A stretch of 64,000 nt of DNA from Gautieria morchelliformis (GCA_015179125.1 WHVA01000255.1:91193-155192); one strand, 5' to 3'; positions 12,222 through 24,725 are shown, numbered from the stretch's first letter. The notes: generated by a model not told the origin, from the sequence alone. Numbers and translations are program-made.

Positions 12222-13514
12222 TGAAATTTACCTGCTCCTTTTATTCAATTCTTTGTCCTTTGGCGCTATGTAAGACGGTCAATACAGTTGTCCATTCTAT
12301 ACACCTTCCTTTCTCCCTTTTTAATCTCCATCTCCATCCCTGCTCCCTGGGCAGCACCCTGGCATGGGAAAGTTTCAGGAGTCAGGAAACCTCCTGGGGA
12401 AATTCACTCCTGATTCCTGACGTCTTCCATAGCCTTAATGTAGAGCAGACGGCGGCGATGAGTGCACGTCCCACGTGCCGGGCCCAGTGGGGTGCAAGGA
12501 CTTCTGGAAAGAACTGTCCACTCACAGCGGTACATCGCGCGGGACTCAAGGGCTGGTAGGCTGCAAGAGAGGTTGCTGTGGTTGAGGTGCCTTGTCCAAA
12601 GGACTGTACGTGTTTCTGGGGGATGGGGGATGGGGAGGGGGAGAGGGAGGGGGAGGGAGTGGGGGTTTGTGCGGCGGAGGGTGGGGGATGGTGGGGTGCA
12701 CGGGGTCGGCATGGGATTTGGGTGTGGCCGAAGTGTCGGACTCGGGTTCGTATTGGGGGTGAAAGGTCGTGGGGGCTGATAAAATGAGATGGGGAGTGTT
12801 GGGCCCACTTGCCGAGGCGGCGGGGTGCTTGTCTTCATCTCCAGCGGGAGGTCACGTCACACTATCATGGCAGGGCAGAGCGTCAAGATCCGTGGGACCG
12901 TTGTGTGGAAAGTATTGCCGGTGGGTTGCATACGCAGTGAGGGTTCATGAGGTCGTAAAAGTGTGTAGAGAGAATAAGATGAGAACAACTTCGGTTGTTT
13001 GCACTAACACCGCGTGCAGTGACAACTACGCTAGACACCGACTGATATTGCTCCATCCAATCAAAGGAAAAACTAGCCTCTGTGGGCTTCAATCAATAGC
13101 GCAAGGTTGGAGTTTAACTGCCTAGTGTTTCTATCATACATTGCTAGCTATTTATGTGTTTGGAGCGAGCCCGTACTAAACTAGATATAATAGGGGTTTA
13201 TGGAGCAGCGAGTGCCGTCGGTGCGCAATGCATGCACCGGTGCCAAGGCTGTACCTGATCATATGTAGCCTAATATATGCGTCAGGAACGATGGAGCGCT
13301 TCCCACACTCCATCTCGGATCTAGCCCTCGGTCGGCCCTGGAACCGGGCTCAGGGTCAAAGCCACCGGTTAGAGGCACGCGCAAGTGACAGCACACATGC
13401 ATGCCCTAGAGTGCGCCAGCATTGCATATGGATGTAGATATGGAGTCAGAAGGTCGTTAGGGGTTTGTTAGTGATGAATATGAATGTATAGCTTGATTTT
13501 CCTATTCATAACAC
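12222..13514. other. Non-coding: LINE-tail-like fragment and a G-rich tract
   Basis: At about 12270-12300 the words GGCGCTATGTAAGACGGT and TACAGTTGTCC resemble the 3' untranslated region of the LINE at 29.0 kb, suggesting a relic of a related LINE. At 12611-12780 the plus strand is a long run of G-rich words such as GGGGGATGGGGAGGGGGAG. No gene was recognised between there and 13514. Confidence 0.4.
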
Positions 13515-14570
13515 GATGGTCTCCATGGCATCTGCCGCGGCAGTCTCTAGCGCATCACCGTCCGGCGCATGCTCCGCAGGTGTTTCTTTCTGGAAAGTGT
13601 GTGCTGCAGCCTTATATCATGCGCAGCTCATAAACAAAAGGCCCGGACAACGCGATCTATACTCGTACTCACCACATGCCCGCGCCCGCGCCACTCCCCC
13701 ACTCGATAAACGCTCAACACCGCCCGCCCACTCGGGGGCCAGCCTCTCCGCAACACCGTCCAGCACGCTGTGCAAGACTGCATATTGGGCGGGCAGCACG
13801 ACGGCGGCGAACGCGGTGGCGTCGCGGGCGGGGGGTAGGCGCGCGGGGAGGTGCTGCGCGGGGAATCGAGCGCGGGGGCGTAGTGGATGGCATAGGACGG
13901 GGGCATGCGGGAGGCGCGGCGGGCCTTGGAGGACTCCGGGTGAGCGGGGGAAGAAGAGACGGTCGGCGTTTGCGTGGAGGCGGGGCTTGTCGGATTCTGG
14001 GGCGGGCGGTCCATTCCATTCATGCAGCTAAGGCGGGGGAGGGATACACGCACCTGATATGAGGTGCAGGGTCGCGCGCTCGAGGTCGAAGCGGAGGACG
14101 ACGGCGCCGATGTCTCTGCTCCCGTAAGATGTGGCGAGGGACTTGCGCTCGGTGGAGGGGAATGGGTCGTGCGCGGGATCGTCATCACGATCCTCTTCAT
14201 AGGCGCGCGCGTTCATATCTACCTCCTCGTCACCGTCCGCCTCGAGGGCCTCGAGCTCCGTGTGTCTTACCTGCCTCAGTCCCTCTCCTGCATCGTCCCC
14301 CTTCGTTGAGCTCCCGCCGTGGCCGCGCGCTCTTTCCCCAACCGCCGCGCCTTCCTGGTTGCTCGTTGCGAGCGACAACTCGACATCGTCCAAGACGTCG
14401 CGGAGGGCGGGGTCGAGCTCAATGGCCCTGTTCGGGGTGTGGGTGTGGGCGTAGACCGTGTGGGTGCATGGGTGCAACGCAAGGAACACGAGCGCTGCTG
14501 CGTCACGACACGTTTGGGAAATCGTGGGAAAGCTGCAGGCACCAGGCACAGTTACACCGTTGCCGCGTCG
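13515..14570 (-). pseudogene. Rsm22-like (mitochondrial small-ribosomal-subunit methyltransferase) remnant
   Basis: Minus-strand frames read like the N-terminal part of fungal Rsm22, a mitochondrial ribosome-assembly protein with a methyltransferase fold. Seen are ELDPALRDVLDDVELSLA, ERKSLATSYGSRDIGAVVL, LERATLHLIS before a possible splice site, then in another frame LPAQYAVLHSVLDGVAERL and, after a one-base shift, a SAM-loop-like EWGSGAGAGMW followed by GTGAGT. The C-terminal half with the Cys cluster is not found downstream. GC content is higher than in the neighbourhood. The match to Rsm22 is from remembered family pattern and is moderate; the disruption is clear. Confidence 0.55.
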
Positions 14571-14834
14571 GCACTTCCATGCTTTATTCATACATTGTCA
14601 TATTATCAACTAATACCTCCCGGCTATGTACTGCCTGGTGGTGAGAGTTGCTGCCGCAAGAATGGCTCAGCGGCCCTGTTCATTCCGTGTAGTACACCGA
14701 CTATGCCAAGTACCAGGGATTGCAATTTATGGACTGAGGCCCGGAGGCCTGAACGTGTGAAACAGAACTTACAGTAAAGAACCATGTCTGTCACACCGGC
14801 GTCCAGCCTCCTTCCTTAAACTTCCAAGTTCGCT

Positions 14835-15850
14835 ATGTCATACCATATCCAAGTCCGCCAACTCACAAAACCCACTGGTACATCCATTGACACCACCGCT
14901 TCTTATGTCCTCAGACGGCTGACCTTGCTGTACGATACAGACGCTGAACTTGATAAGGCAGCTGAAACACTGGCAGAAGCCTTTAAATCAGGTATTCCAT
15001 ACAATTTCGTATTTACCCCTTGACCTCTCATTCCCCCTTATTAGACATCTTCACCGGGGCTTGCGTCGGCGGGAACTGGAAATTCAACGTCCCTTTTCAA
15101 CGTGCCACCATCGCAGCCGCAGCCGTTGCAGGCGAATTGTATGTTGCAGACTGTGGGGAACATGAGATTGCGGGCGTAGCTGCCTGGTTCGGTCCGGGAA
15201 GAGCTCTACTTGATAGGTTGGTTTCCTAACGCTCCGATCACGTTATGTTGCTATGCACCGTTAACCGTTAACGCATCACCCAGTCCCGACCAAGGAGAAG
15301 CCGGATTCAATGCTCTCCTGGCCAGCTTCTCGTCTGGACTTAGGACATGGTGGATGGAATATGTGAGCTTTAGAGTCATTCATACAGGATTCAGGAATTA
15401 AAATAATGGAGCGCTGACTTTCTTTCCTAAGTTCTTGCCCAAGTACACTGCGATGGCGACTGAAGCCCTCGGTGAAGGGTCAAAGCTCGCCGCTTGGCAT
15501 CTGCAAGTGTTAGGAGTCCGACCAGAATATCAAAATAAGGGAGTCGCTGTATCTCTTCTGAAAGCTGTGGAATTGAATGTCAGCGTTTGTATATCCATCC
15601 TAAGGGTGCGACACCTCATTAATGCCTTAGCAGGCCTTCCCACAAGGCATTCCCACGTGTCTCGAGGCGGCCACTGAGAAAAACGTACGTCCTCTTCACC
15701 TTACAGTAAAAGTCGGGTCTCTTACTTTACTTGCAGGTAGCTATGTACCAGCATTGCGGTTACCAGCTCAAAGGCCAGGACCATTACGAAAGCAGCTCAG
15801 GCGCGTTCTCTATGTATGCCTTGATTAAAGGCTCCACGAATACCGCTTGA
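14835..15850 (+). CDS. GNAT-family N-acetyltransferase, 6 exons, apparently intact
   Basis: Exons 14835-14991, 15045-15216, 15284-15362, 15432-15578, 15631-15684 and 15737-15850 join into 241 codons including the stop. All introns are GT...AG. The product shows the fungal GNAT layout: an N-terminal beta/alpha region, ELYVADCGEHEIAGVAAWFG, then the acetyl-CoA binding stretch WHLQVLGVRPEYQNKGVAVSL, where V-x-P-E-Y-Q-x-K-G-V replaces the usual Q/R-x-x-G-x-G/A loop, and the C-terminal MYQHCGYQL segment. Length (240 aa) is usual. The acceptor substrate cannot be told from sequence. The start is the first ATG of the first exon. Confidence 0.85.
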
Positions 15851-16464
15851 ATGGACCTTACTCCATTCCATGATTACGACATGAGAGATGCTTTTGTTAT
15901 GCAACGTTGGTTATAATTTACATGTTAGACAGTTGTTTGTTGCACATTGAATTGAACAGTTAAGTACCTTCATCATCGAGAGCGGATGAAGGCGTGGCTG
16001 AGCGTACACGACCGTTCGAATTACCTTGGAAAGAGCCCTCTCGGAGCTCGAACCTGCAGACGCACCTGAGTGTCCCGGACACCGAAGAAAAGATAAGTGA
16101 CGTAGCCCGAGTGAATGGATTGAATAAGTGGATCCATCCGTGAAGGATACTTGACAGAGATTGGAGACTCGGCTGGACATAAAGTGACGTCGACATGACG
16201 TCGCTCATATTTCAGCAAGGACAGCCTGACTTATTCTGAGTTTTTTTGTCCGCTAGACACAGGACAATTTTCTGCTGATAAATTTCTTTCGACTTGCAAT
16301 ACGGTACGCGACCACACCTACTAGGGATGCAACAAGCCACCAGGCGCCAATAAAAGATCAAAAATTCCACATGTTATGTACAATAAGCAACAACTTCCGA
16401 GTAATACCTATATTGATTTGGGCATGTATGGCTCGGTGTTTCAAATCATATACCTAAACAATGG
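15851..16464. other. Intergenic between two converging genes
   Basis: The GNAT gene ends at 15850 and the MFS gene, on the other strand, ends at 16465. No feature beyond 3' untranslated sequence was recognised. Confidence 0.5.
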
Positions 16465-18867
16465 TCAGTTTGGTTTTTGCGGCAGGATAGGCGCATCATA
16501 CCTAAAGGCTGGATGCTGATCACCGAGTGCAATTATCTCCTCCTTATTTTTGCCTTCCAGGCCCCATTTCTTCAATCGAACGGGATCGTCGGCGTATAAA
16601 GGACTACAATCGCTACCGTCAGGATTAGGAACGCCATATACCCTGTCCCGTCGTGCATTTTCCCGCATGTTATAGAAGGTCATAAAGGCACATAGCACAA
16701 TGGACAAACACTGTCAGGGAAACACACAACAATCAGGGATAGAGATCGAGCAGGAAGATAGAACGGTAGGCACCGAGAACCCTAGTGCTATAGCATGACC
16801 GCGGATGTAACGAGGGGCATCTCCAATGGGATACACGTTAGAGGAGATGATCCCTGCGGCATTCGCCATGCTGAAAACTACCCCTTTAATCATCGTTAGA
16901 CTTCCCGAAACTGGGTGGGCCAGACCATACCAATAACAGTTGCACGTGTGTACATAGGTCCGGAACTGTACTTGATATTAATCTCCCATGCATAAAGACC
17001 GTTGCCTGACATACTTGTTACCCTAACAAAATGGTAAGAATTAAGAAGCAGGCTGGCGGTCAAATAAAGAAATACGCACGACGAAAGTGATGGCAGTTGG
17101 GATTGAGGGGTTAACACCGGCGACAGCGATGAACACGGCGACAAATTTCGCAGCGGGGGATACATCGCATAGCAAGATGGTATATCCGACAATACATAAT
17201 AGCATCCTGATCAGCAACCAAGAAGGTGGTTATATGATGAAGATATTTGACTGGTCAGCAAGATTACAGCAATGGAATCAGACTTACATCACAATGAGCA
17301 CAGGGGCTCTTATGGAGTACCGATCACTGATATAGGCCACCAAGAGGGTGACAGCTGTACCAATAGTGTAGGGCGCGGCCGAGAGAAGATTCGCAGTGGC
17401 ATTGGTAAAGCCTAGCGCCGCAACTTCCGGGGAAAGATTGATTGGTATCCGCGTACAAGCCGGGGGGATAACTTACTGATAGAAGGGACAAACAAGGAAA
17501 GGGAGTAAAATGGTTGCGCAACGGCTACGGGTGCCCAGATGTTTACTGTCATGGGAATGCGAGCAATACTCGAAAAACATACAGAGCAAGATGGCTCCGT
17601 AGACGTAGGTCTTCCACTCAGTCAACGCTCGCACGACCTGTGATTTGCTAAATGGGAGAGGAGCATTGGTGACCCCTTGTGATATGTTAAGGCGATGCAG
17701 CCACTTTGCTCGTTCCTGAGGGCTCAGGATATTGCTGTACTGTGGAAAATCCTGAACTAGCCATAATGCTGGTAGGGCGCATATGACGGTTAGTAAACCC
17801 TCTAAGATGAAGCTGATATACAGTGAGCATCTCGGATTCAGCATACTATTTGGGCGGATACGTACATCCACGCCCAGCCGTTTTTACCACCTACACCAGC
17901 CATGTGACGAATCCCAAATGCAAGTAGACCTCCGAAAGCGCCTATTGGCGGTCAGCAATGCTTTCCGACAAGGTGCGACAAGGATTCTGACCTGCGAGCG
18001 TAGCTCCTGAAAAGAATACAGAGACGCGGCCATTAAGCTCCTCACGCGTATACCAGGTTGTAAAGAGGAAATTGAGACCGGGGAATAAACCAGACTGAAA
18101 GGCGGGATTAGCCATACATATACTGCAAGTAAAGCAGTGGTATTTCACCTCAAACATTCCCAAGAGAAATCTGGTCGCGTATAAGCTCTGGTGATTAGTC
18201 ACCAAACCCATGCATCTGGGAAAACAAATAATGAACGGGGTCTGTTTTTGAGTTTCGATTGGTAAAACACGTACACTTGGAGAATCCCCCACGATACCAT
18301 CAAGAAACATATCCAGCGTGGAGGCTTGAATTTCTTGAGGACAAGATTGCTAGGGAGCTCGAAACTGACATATTGCGAGTAAAAGAAGAATGCAAACTGT
18401 GGTGCATGAAGCCTTACATGCCGTATGACACAAAGAAGATTGTCAAGGCTATGTCATACTAAGCAATGCATGAGCTCGATAAACCTGCTCCCATGCGTCA
18501 CAGTGTACCTGATTTCCGCGAAGCTGAAGGTCCTTTTCAAGCCCTGCTAGTCGTGCTTGTCCGATGTTTACGCGGTCCAAGAAACCTGCCACGAGATTTC
18601 AGATACCTTGTTTAGGGATAAAGACCGCAAGCTCACTGAGCAAATAAAGTCTATAACATATGAGCGTGCCACTCATCCGACGCATGCAGAGGAGACTCAC
18701 AGCGAAGCATATGGCACAATCGATAGATCTATTCGACGTAAGAGTTTCTTTTCCTCGGCCGGGGTCATACAAAGGGCATCTTCTTCCTCAGGTTTCTGAG
18801 AACCCTCGAAGTGATCCTCGGGTATATTCTCATCCCGTCCAAAGACCTTCTCGTCCATCTGGGACAT
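16465..18867 (-). CDS. MFS transporter, allantoate permease (Dal5)-like, about a dozen exons
   Basis: Minus-strand exons joined by short GT...AG introns give the fungal anion:cation symporter type of major facilitator. In order: acidic N-terminus from MSQMDEKVFGRDENIPEDHF, EKKLLRRIDLSIVPYASLLY, SFLDRVNIGQARLAGLEKDL, YDIALTIFFVSYG, LPSNLVLKKFKPPRWI, YATRFLLGMFESGLFPGLNF, YTREELNGRVSVFFSGATLAG, NIWAPVAVAQPFYSLSLFVP, LGFTNATANLLSAAPYTIGT, LISDRY-like YISDRYSIRAP, VAVFIAVAGVNPSIPTAITF, MANAAGIISSNVYP, and a hydrophilic tail ending at 16465. About twelve membrane helices are expected. The frame is continuous except that the exon near 16905-17035, before the last helices, could not be joined convincingly; a small lesion there is possible. 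Confidence 0.8.
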
Positions 18868-18894
18868 TGTGTGAGCAGACAGACAAGGGCCCAT

Positions 18895-20278
18895 CTCTTC
18901 TTATATGTCTTACAGTGCTAAATGCACCCGACCTGCATTTGAAACCGTGGCTCCAATCCCGGAGCTCCTATATATAATATTTCCAATCGTCCGTGTCTGG
19001 AAACGAGTCTGCTGCCAAAGAACAACTATGGAGCATGCAAAGAAGGCGTTGAGCACACGTATCCTATGAATAGACATCACAACCTGCGTTACTGCGTCAT
19101 TCCCGGCTATCCCCGCAAAAGGGGAGAGTTCTGGGGAAGCTAGGTATGCAGGCTCACCAAAGAAAATAGTTTATGCTTGCCTTCTATCCTGCGCTCCGCT
19201 CGTGCCTATCACAATTCAGGCAATAAAGCTGAAACTTTGAAATCCAACCTTATGAGCAAGGGCCTTGAGATTGATTTCTTTTCAATTGGATTTTTTGTCT
19301 GCATCCAATTACATTCCTGCACCACAGACCGTTACAGTAAGCACTGTGAAGCAGCGGGGGCCAATTCGAACCTGGTGACGATTGGTCTGCTGGTTTGTGC
19401 GAGAGGATGGCCCGAGCCTTACATATATGTGTACGTCAGGGGAAGCTGTGAAGCCACTGGCTCGTTTACAATTCCAAGATGAACGCGTTTAGCTCGACAA
19501 TCACGCTAGAAGACATGAGTGAAAAGATTGTACAACCATCAGCGAAATCGTACTACCGTATAAGCGCTTGCGGAATTCGTAATCCTGGTGGAGGCTGATA
19601 CACGCTTGTACAGTGCTGGTTAGTCTGACAGGGCCCTCTAGTAATGTGCAGGCAGGCTTGTGGCTGCCGTATATTATGTTATAATCGTTTCAAACGATCA
19701 TAATCACTGAATAAGGTCATGGAGACGGTCCAGTCGTCCGTTTGGCAACGCTGCTCGTCTGCGCGACCCTGCCCCTGCGAATCAGGTTCAGCACCTCGGC
19801 CTCCTGCACGATACTCACTCGCGCCGCTGACTGTGAGTCCGGGAGCCTGGAGGCGAGTGCGGGTGCCGTGCATGGTAATTGTAGGTACAACGCGTGTAGC
19901 GACCACCATAGGCCCAGCCTGAGGTCGTATAAAATGATGAAAAAAAAAAAAAACAAAAAAAAAAAAAACCGGAGCCACGTGACGATCGACGCGCGCTTCA
20001 AATGGACGCCGACTCGTAGAACACCGTGACGTGGGAGCTGCAGGCTTCGATGTGCCATACGACGCCTCTCGTCGTTTTTTTCCGCCTACCACCCACCTTG
20101 AACACTACGAACAATGAACAACGTTAAGGGCAATGATAAGGGCACGGTAGCGTAAGTCCACGGTTACTTCTCTAGTGAGCCAACTGTTCACTCTCCACCC
20201 CGAAGTATTCCCGCAGCAATCAAAGTTGCAAGAAAGGCTCTTTCATTGGCACTATCTATTGTATACTGACTCTTGGCC
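18895..20278. other. Intergenic; poly-A tract and a short shared GC-rich segment
   Basis: Between the divergent MFS and NLR genes no coding sequence was recognised. A homopolymer-like tract of A with a single C lies at about 19937-19969. Right after it, 19971-20052, comes a GC-rich segment (GGAGCCACGTGACG ... GGGAGCTGCAGGCTTCG) that recurs at 35796-35868. Confidence 0.5.
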
Positions 20279-23200
20279 ATGGCAACAGACTTGAGATGCA
20301 CCCATCTTCCCAACGTTTCACTGTTCGGCAAGCGTCATAGTCGCTGCTTCATGAAACTCGTCGTCGATAAGGAACCCCCCCAGAAAACTGCGTTTTCTGC
20401 GAGAGGCAATACTGCCTCGTGGAATGAGCCATTCTATTTGTGCGTGAACTCCAGCGTTAGTGTCTCAATGTGATCTTAACTCTATCCGCAGCTTCTACTT
20501 GACTCGGTCTTCTGTGCTGGAAATTGAAGTATATGGACATCGTACCATCGGACATGATTACCACATAGGCGGTACGAAGGAACGGATTAGTTTTCTGCTT
20601 GCAGAAGGAGGAACTGGAGGTCAGTCCTTTTCGCTCATCGACGGAATGCAGGCGTAATCATCGACCATAGCAGCCATTGTTCGCAAACTGCAAAAATCAG
20701 ATAAGGCAGGGAAGATGCATGAGTTTCTGACTACCCTAGAGTTCACCCTCACGTCTTTCGCGACGTCCGACGAGGCGCGGGAGGCGCAGTTGAACGAAGC
20801 AGTCAGCGGAACGAGAGCGGTCGATGAAATGTTCTCCCCGCCGTCCCTAATTGTTGATGCAGGGGATGGGGTCGATGTCGCCACTTCCGACATCGATACC
20901 TTCAATACAATATCGGCGTCTTGGGCCCCCCTCCTGGAAAATATCAGGCTATATACCGATATCGTGGATAAGGCCTCAGAGGTATGGTTAGGTTCGTCGT
21001 CTCCCAGGACATGTCATTGACATTGCGTCCTTTATTCTAGGTTCATCCTTATGCGAAAATGGCATGGTCCATCCTGTCTCTTGCACACTCGGTACGTCTA
21101 TGACATGCGCTAACCGGATAGATATAGCTGACATCTGGCGTTGACTCTACTAAGACGATCATTGCTCAAATGGACCGTGACGATAGCATCCATGGTCTGG
21201 CGAAAGCTATTGGAGACACCTATGCCTTCGTCCATCTGTCAGAGCCGTTGAAGAAAATTGAATCACAAAAGTCAATTATCTCAGCCTTGGAGCAACAGAC
21301 GTTAGATTGCAGCTACTTTGTCCGGGCTTACGCAAAAAACAAGGATTTCTGTACGTTGGACCCGCTGTCAGTTGGCCATGGCTGACGATCTTTGTTCAGG
21401 GAAAAGAACCGTGAAAAATCTATGGTCGGATGTCTACAGCAAGGTCGAACAATATCGGGAAACGTTCAATAATCTCAGGTCGGAGTTACAACAACATGCC
21501 GTGCTTCATACTGAAATCACTGTACTACGTGTTCTGGATACCGTCGGCGACCTATGTGAGTCTTCTGACTTTGGGCCTTTCCCGAGACTGATACGATACA
21601 CCTTGCAACCAGCTGAAGCATTTCTGCTAAGTGACATACCCTACGCAGACGTCGCCAAGTTCAACTCTGAAAAAGGATGTCTTCGGGATACCCGGGAGAC
21701 AGCTATTGCGGAGATCTGGGATTGGGTCAACCAGGATAGCGAGGACACGCCGCGCATATTTTTCTTGAACGATGTTGCGGGTGCAGGCAAGTCTGCCATC
21801 GCCCACGAGGTCGCTAAACGACTTAGTAGCATCGAACGTCTCGGGTCGTCGTACTTTTTTGACCGTGCTCTTCAGGCACAGCGATCCCCCGGCAACCTCT
21901 TTAGCACGATTGCTCATGATCTGGCCGATCTGGATCCAGAACGAAAAGCATCGCTGCTGAAAGTCGTCAGGAAGCAGAAAGCACTTCGGACCACACGCGT
22001 ACCTCGTGAGCAGTTCCAAAAGTTCATTCTGGACCCCTCCAAGGACCTAGCGGCTGTTGGACCGATCGTGATCGTTGTTGATGCACTGGATGAGAGCGGA
22101 GACCTGGAATCTCGCCGGGCTCTTTTGTCTGTCCTGGGCAAAGAAGCAGCAGAACTGCCGCCTAACTTCCGCGTTCTCATCACCTCCCGTGCCGAAGAAG
22201 ACATCAAGGGCGCCCTTCTTGGGAAGAAACATGTGCTTTCCAAGTCCCTAAAGGATATTGACACGAACCCTGCCGATGCCGTCGCCCGCTTTGTGAAAGA
22301 TGAACTAGGTCACATTACGGCCCTCGAGCGCAAATGGCCCAACGATGTTTGGGGTGGTCGCATTGCTGTTGAGCGACTGGAAGAACTTTTAGTCAAGAAC
22401 CTCCATGGGATGGATAACCTGTATATCGGTATCCTCAAGCAGACATTCGGGGATGGCGATGACTTGACGGACAAAGTCAGGCGTCGCTTTTGCTTGGTGA
22501 TGGGCTGCATCCTGACTGCCAGAGAACCGCTCTCGATATCTGCCCTGCAGAAGCTGTGCAATGGAGATGGGTCGGGTAGAGAGGTTCATGCAATAGTTGG
22601 ACCCATGGGGGCTCTGCTGAGCCTTCCTACTCAAGACTCTGACCCAATCAGCCTGTTGCACACGTCTTTTCGTGACTTCTTGACAGATCGCGTCAAGAGT
22701 GGACCATACTACATTGACACATCGTTACACCATGACGGCCTTGCGCTCTCATGCTTGCGCGTGATGAAGGATGAGCTTTGTTTCAACATTTGTCAGCTTG
22801 AAACTTCACATCTGCGCAACGACGATGTCGTCGACTTGGAGACACGGACCAAGAAGTATATATCCTCACAACTTTCCTAGTCTTGCCGTTTTTGGGCGGA
22901 CCATGTTCGCGCCACCACCTTTACGCTGGGTATAGGTACAAAGGTCAAGGAGTTTTTCGAGACTAAGCTACTCTACTGGCTAGAAGTGTTGAGTTTAATC
23001 AAGAAGGCACCCAATATATCAGCAGCGCTCTCGTCAATAATGGACTGGAGTCAGGTGAGTGCCCAAGTTGTTATGTGTTCCGATGTGAGTCTAACGAACT
23101 TCAGGATAATGACACTACAGCATTCGTATGGGATACCCGCAAGTTTGTAGCTACTTTTTGGGGCGTAATCTCGGAGAGCACTCCCCATCTCTATGTGTCG

Positions 23201-23991
23201 GCACTCCCGTTTGCACCTGAAAGTTCCATAGTGTCACAGACGTATCTCCCAGACTTTCCAAGACTACTCCGCATAGAGAGAGGGAAACTAAAGATGTGGT
23301 CAGCTATTGAAAACGTCTTGGTAGTCCACAACGATGTTGTTTCATCGGTAGCATTCTCGCAGGATGGAAAGCGCATCGTCTCCCGGTCTGAGCAGGCGAT
23401 CCTTGTGTGGAATGCAGACACCGGGGAGCTCATTTCAGGACCATTCGAAGGCCACACCGACAGGGTCATGTCGGTCGCGTTTTCGCAGGACGGCAAGTGC
23501 ATCGCCTCCGGGTCTTGGGACAAGACGATCTGTGTGTGGAATGCAGACACCGGGCAGCTCATTTCAGCACCATTCAAAGGCCACACTGACTGGGTCATGT
23601 CGGTGGCGTTCTCGCAGGATGGCAAGCGGATCGTCTCTGGGTCTGGTGACAAGACGATCCGTGTGTGGAATGCAAACACCGGGGAGCTCATTTCAACACC
23701 ATTCGCAGGTCAGGCTGGTCAGTATCTGTTATCTTGATCTGTCGGAGCATGACAAAATCTGTTAATATCCTTTGCACAGCCAGGGGGCCTGGGTTTCGAA
23801 ACGACTCACGGCTCGAAAACGGCTGGTTACTAAACTCTCCCTCAGAACTTTTACTGTGGATACCGCCCTGGTCACAAGTAGGTCTCTGGTGGCCAGCGAA
23901 CACTGCTGTCATCGCAAAGGGATCCACAAAGCTTGATCTCAGCCAGTTTGAGTATGGCAGATCATGGACACGGCGCAGAGAGGCCATATGA
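20279..23991 (+). pseudogene. C2-NACHT-WD40 NLR-type gene, open except for one in-frame stop
   Basis: Nine exons (20279-20439, 20492-20619, 20671-20981, 21041-21091, 21155-21350, 21400-21555, 21613-23054, 23105-23717, 23780-23991) join into 1090 codons. The N-terminus is a C2-like domain (MKLVVDKEPPQKT, SWNEPF, LEIEVYGH), followed by a helical segment. The NACHT NTPase has Walker A DVAGAGKSAIAH, Walker B IVIVVDALDE and sensor FRVLITSRAEE. A winged-helix region, three WD40 repeats (about 23326-23700) and a tail with LLWIPPWSQVGLWWPANTAV follow. These are fungal STAND/NLR proteins, thought to act in self/non-self recognition. The only lesion is TAG at 22878-22880, where relatives usually have a codon such as TAC. 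Only three WD repeats remain, nearly identical to each other. It could be annotated as two genes. Confidence 0.85.
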
Positions 23992-24076
23992 GTTTCCCAA
24001 GGCAAACACTCATTGATACATGGATGTATTGTTATATTATCTCTTATGATAGATATATAAATAAAATAAAATTCAT

Positions 24077-24420
24077 AGAAGATCTCTATTACTTGCACTA
24101 GGTGCAAGTCACTGTTTGTTTACCATAACCTATGGCAACAAATAGAAGAAATCTTGTAATAATTTGAAACTATGGCAAATTGTGAAGAATACTTTCCTTT
24201 TGTCTACAATTTAAAACATCAAGAAAATCTGAATAAAGGCAAATAATAATTTCTTGCATCTTATGCAGTGAATAGGATTTATTTTGTCAGAATTTATTTC
24301 TTATACATGTTCATCTGTGTTTATTCAGATTTTCTTGATGTTTTAAATGGTAAACAAAAAGAAAGTATTTTTCACCATTTGCCATAGTTTCAAATTATTA
24401 CAAGTACCATGAGATCTTCT
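24077..24420. mobile_element. Fold-back/MITE-like element with long inverted arms
   Basis: The two halves are inverted copies. The outer word AGAAGATCTC occurs at 24077 and, reversed, at 24420. The inner words ATAATTTGAAACTATGGCAA and AACATCAAGAAAATCTGAAT are also present on both arms. The left arm has about 55 extra bases between the outer and inner parts. About 80 bases form the loop. No coding frame is present, so it is a non-autonomous element. Confidence 0.8.
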
Positions 24421-24583
24421 CCACCAGGATGCATTCACAGTTTCAATATTCTGCCCAGGATCCTGTTAAACCCATAGAAGATGCTTGTGTCATCATTGGT
24501 TGGACACAAGGAATGAATATTACAGTAATGAAACAGTGTTTTCTATTCATTCATTCCCATACTGCTGTCAGGGTTCACGTGTT

Positions 24584-24725
24584 TCCTTCCACAAGTTTCC
24601 GTTTCCTTCCATGAGTTTCTATTTCCTTCCACGAGTTTCCATCACCTTCCACGAGTTTCTGTCACCTTCCGTCAGTTTCCATAACCTTCTTCCACGAGTT
24701 TCTACAACCATCTACAAGTTTCCGT
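24584..24725. repeat. Minisatellite, about 19-bp unit
   Basis: A degenerate tandem array with unit close to GTTTCCATCACCTTCCACGA is repeated about seven times. Units vary by substitution and one 3-bp indel. No function is suggested. Confidence 0.8.

Noticed and set aside
12404-12838. Pro/Thr-rich open frame on the minus strand
   Set aside because: It is the complement of a G-rich low-complexity tract; composition alone keeps it open.
13516-14062. Arg/Ala-rich plus-strand open frames
   Set aside because: High-GC antisense shadows of the Rsm22-like remnant on the minus strand.
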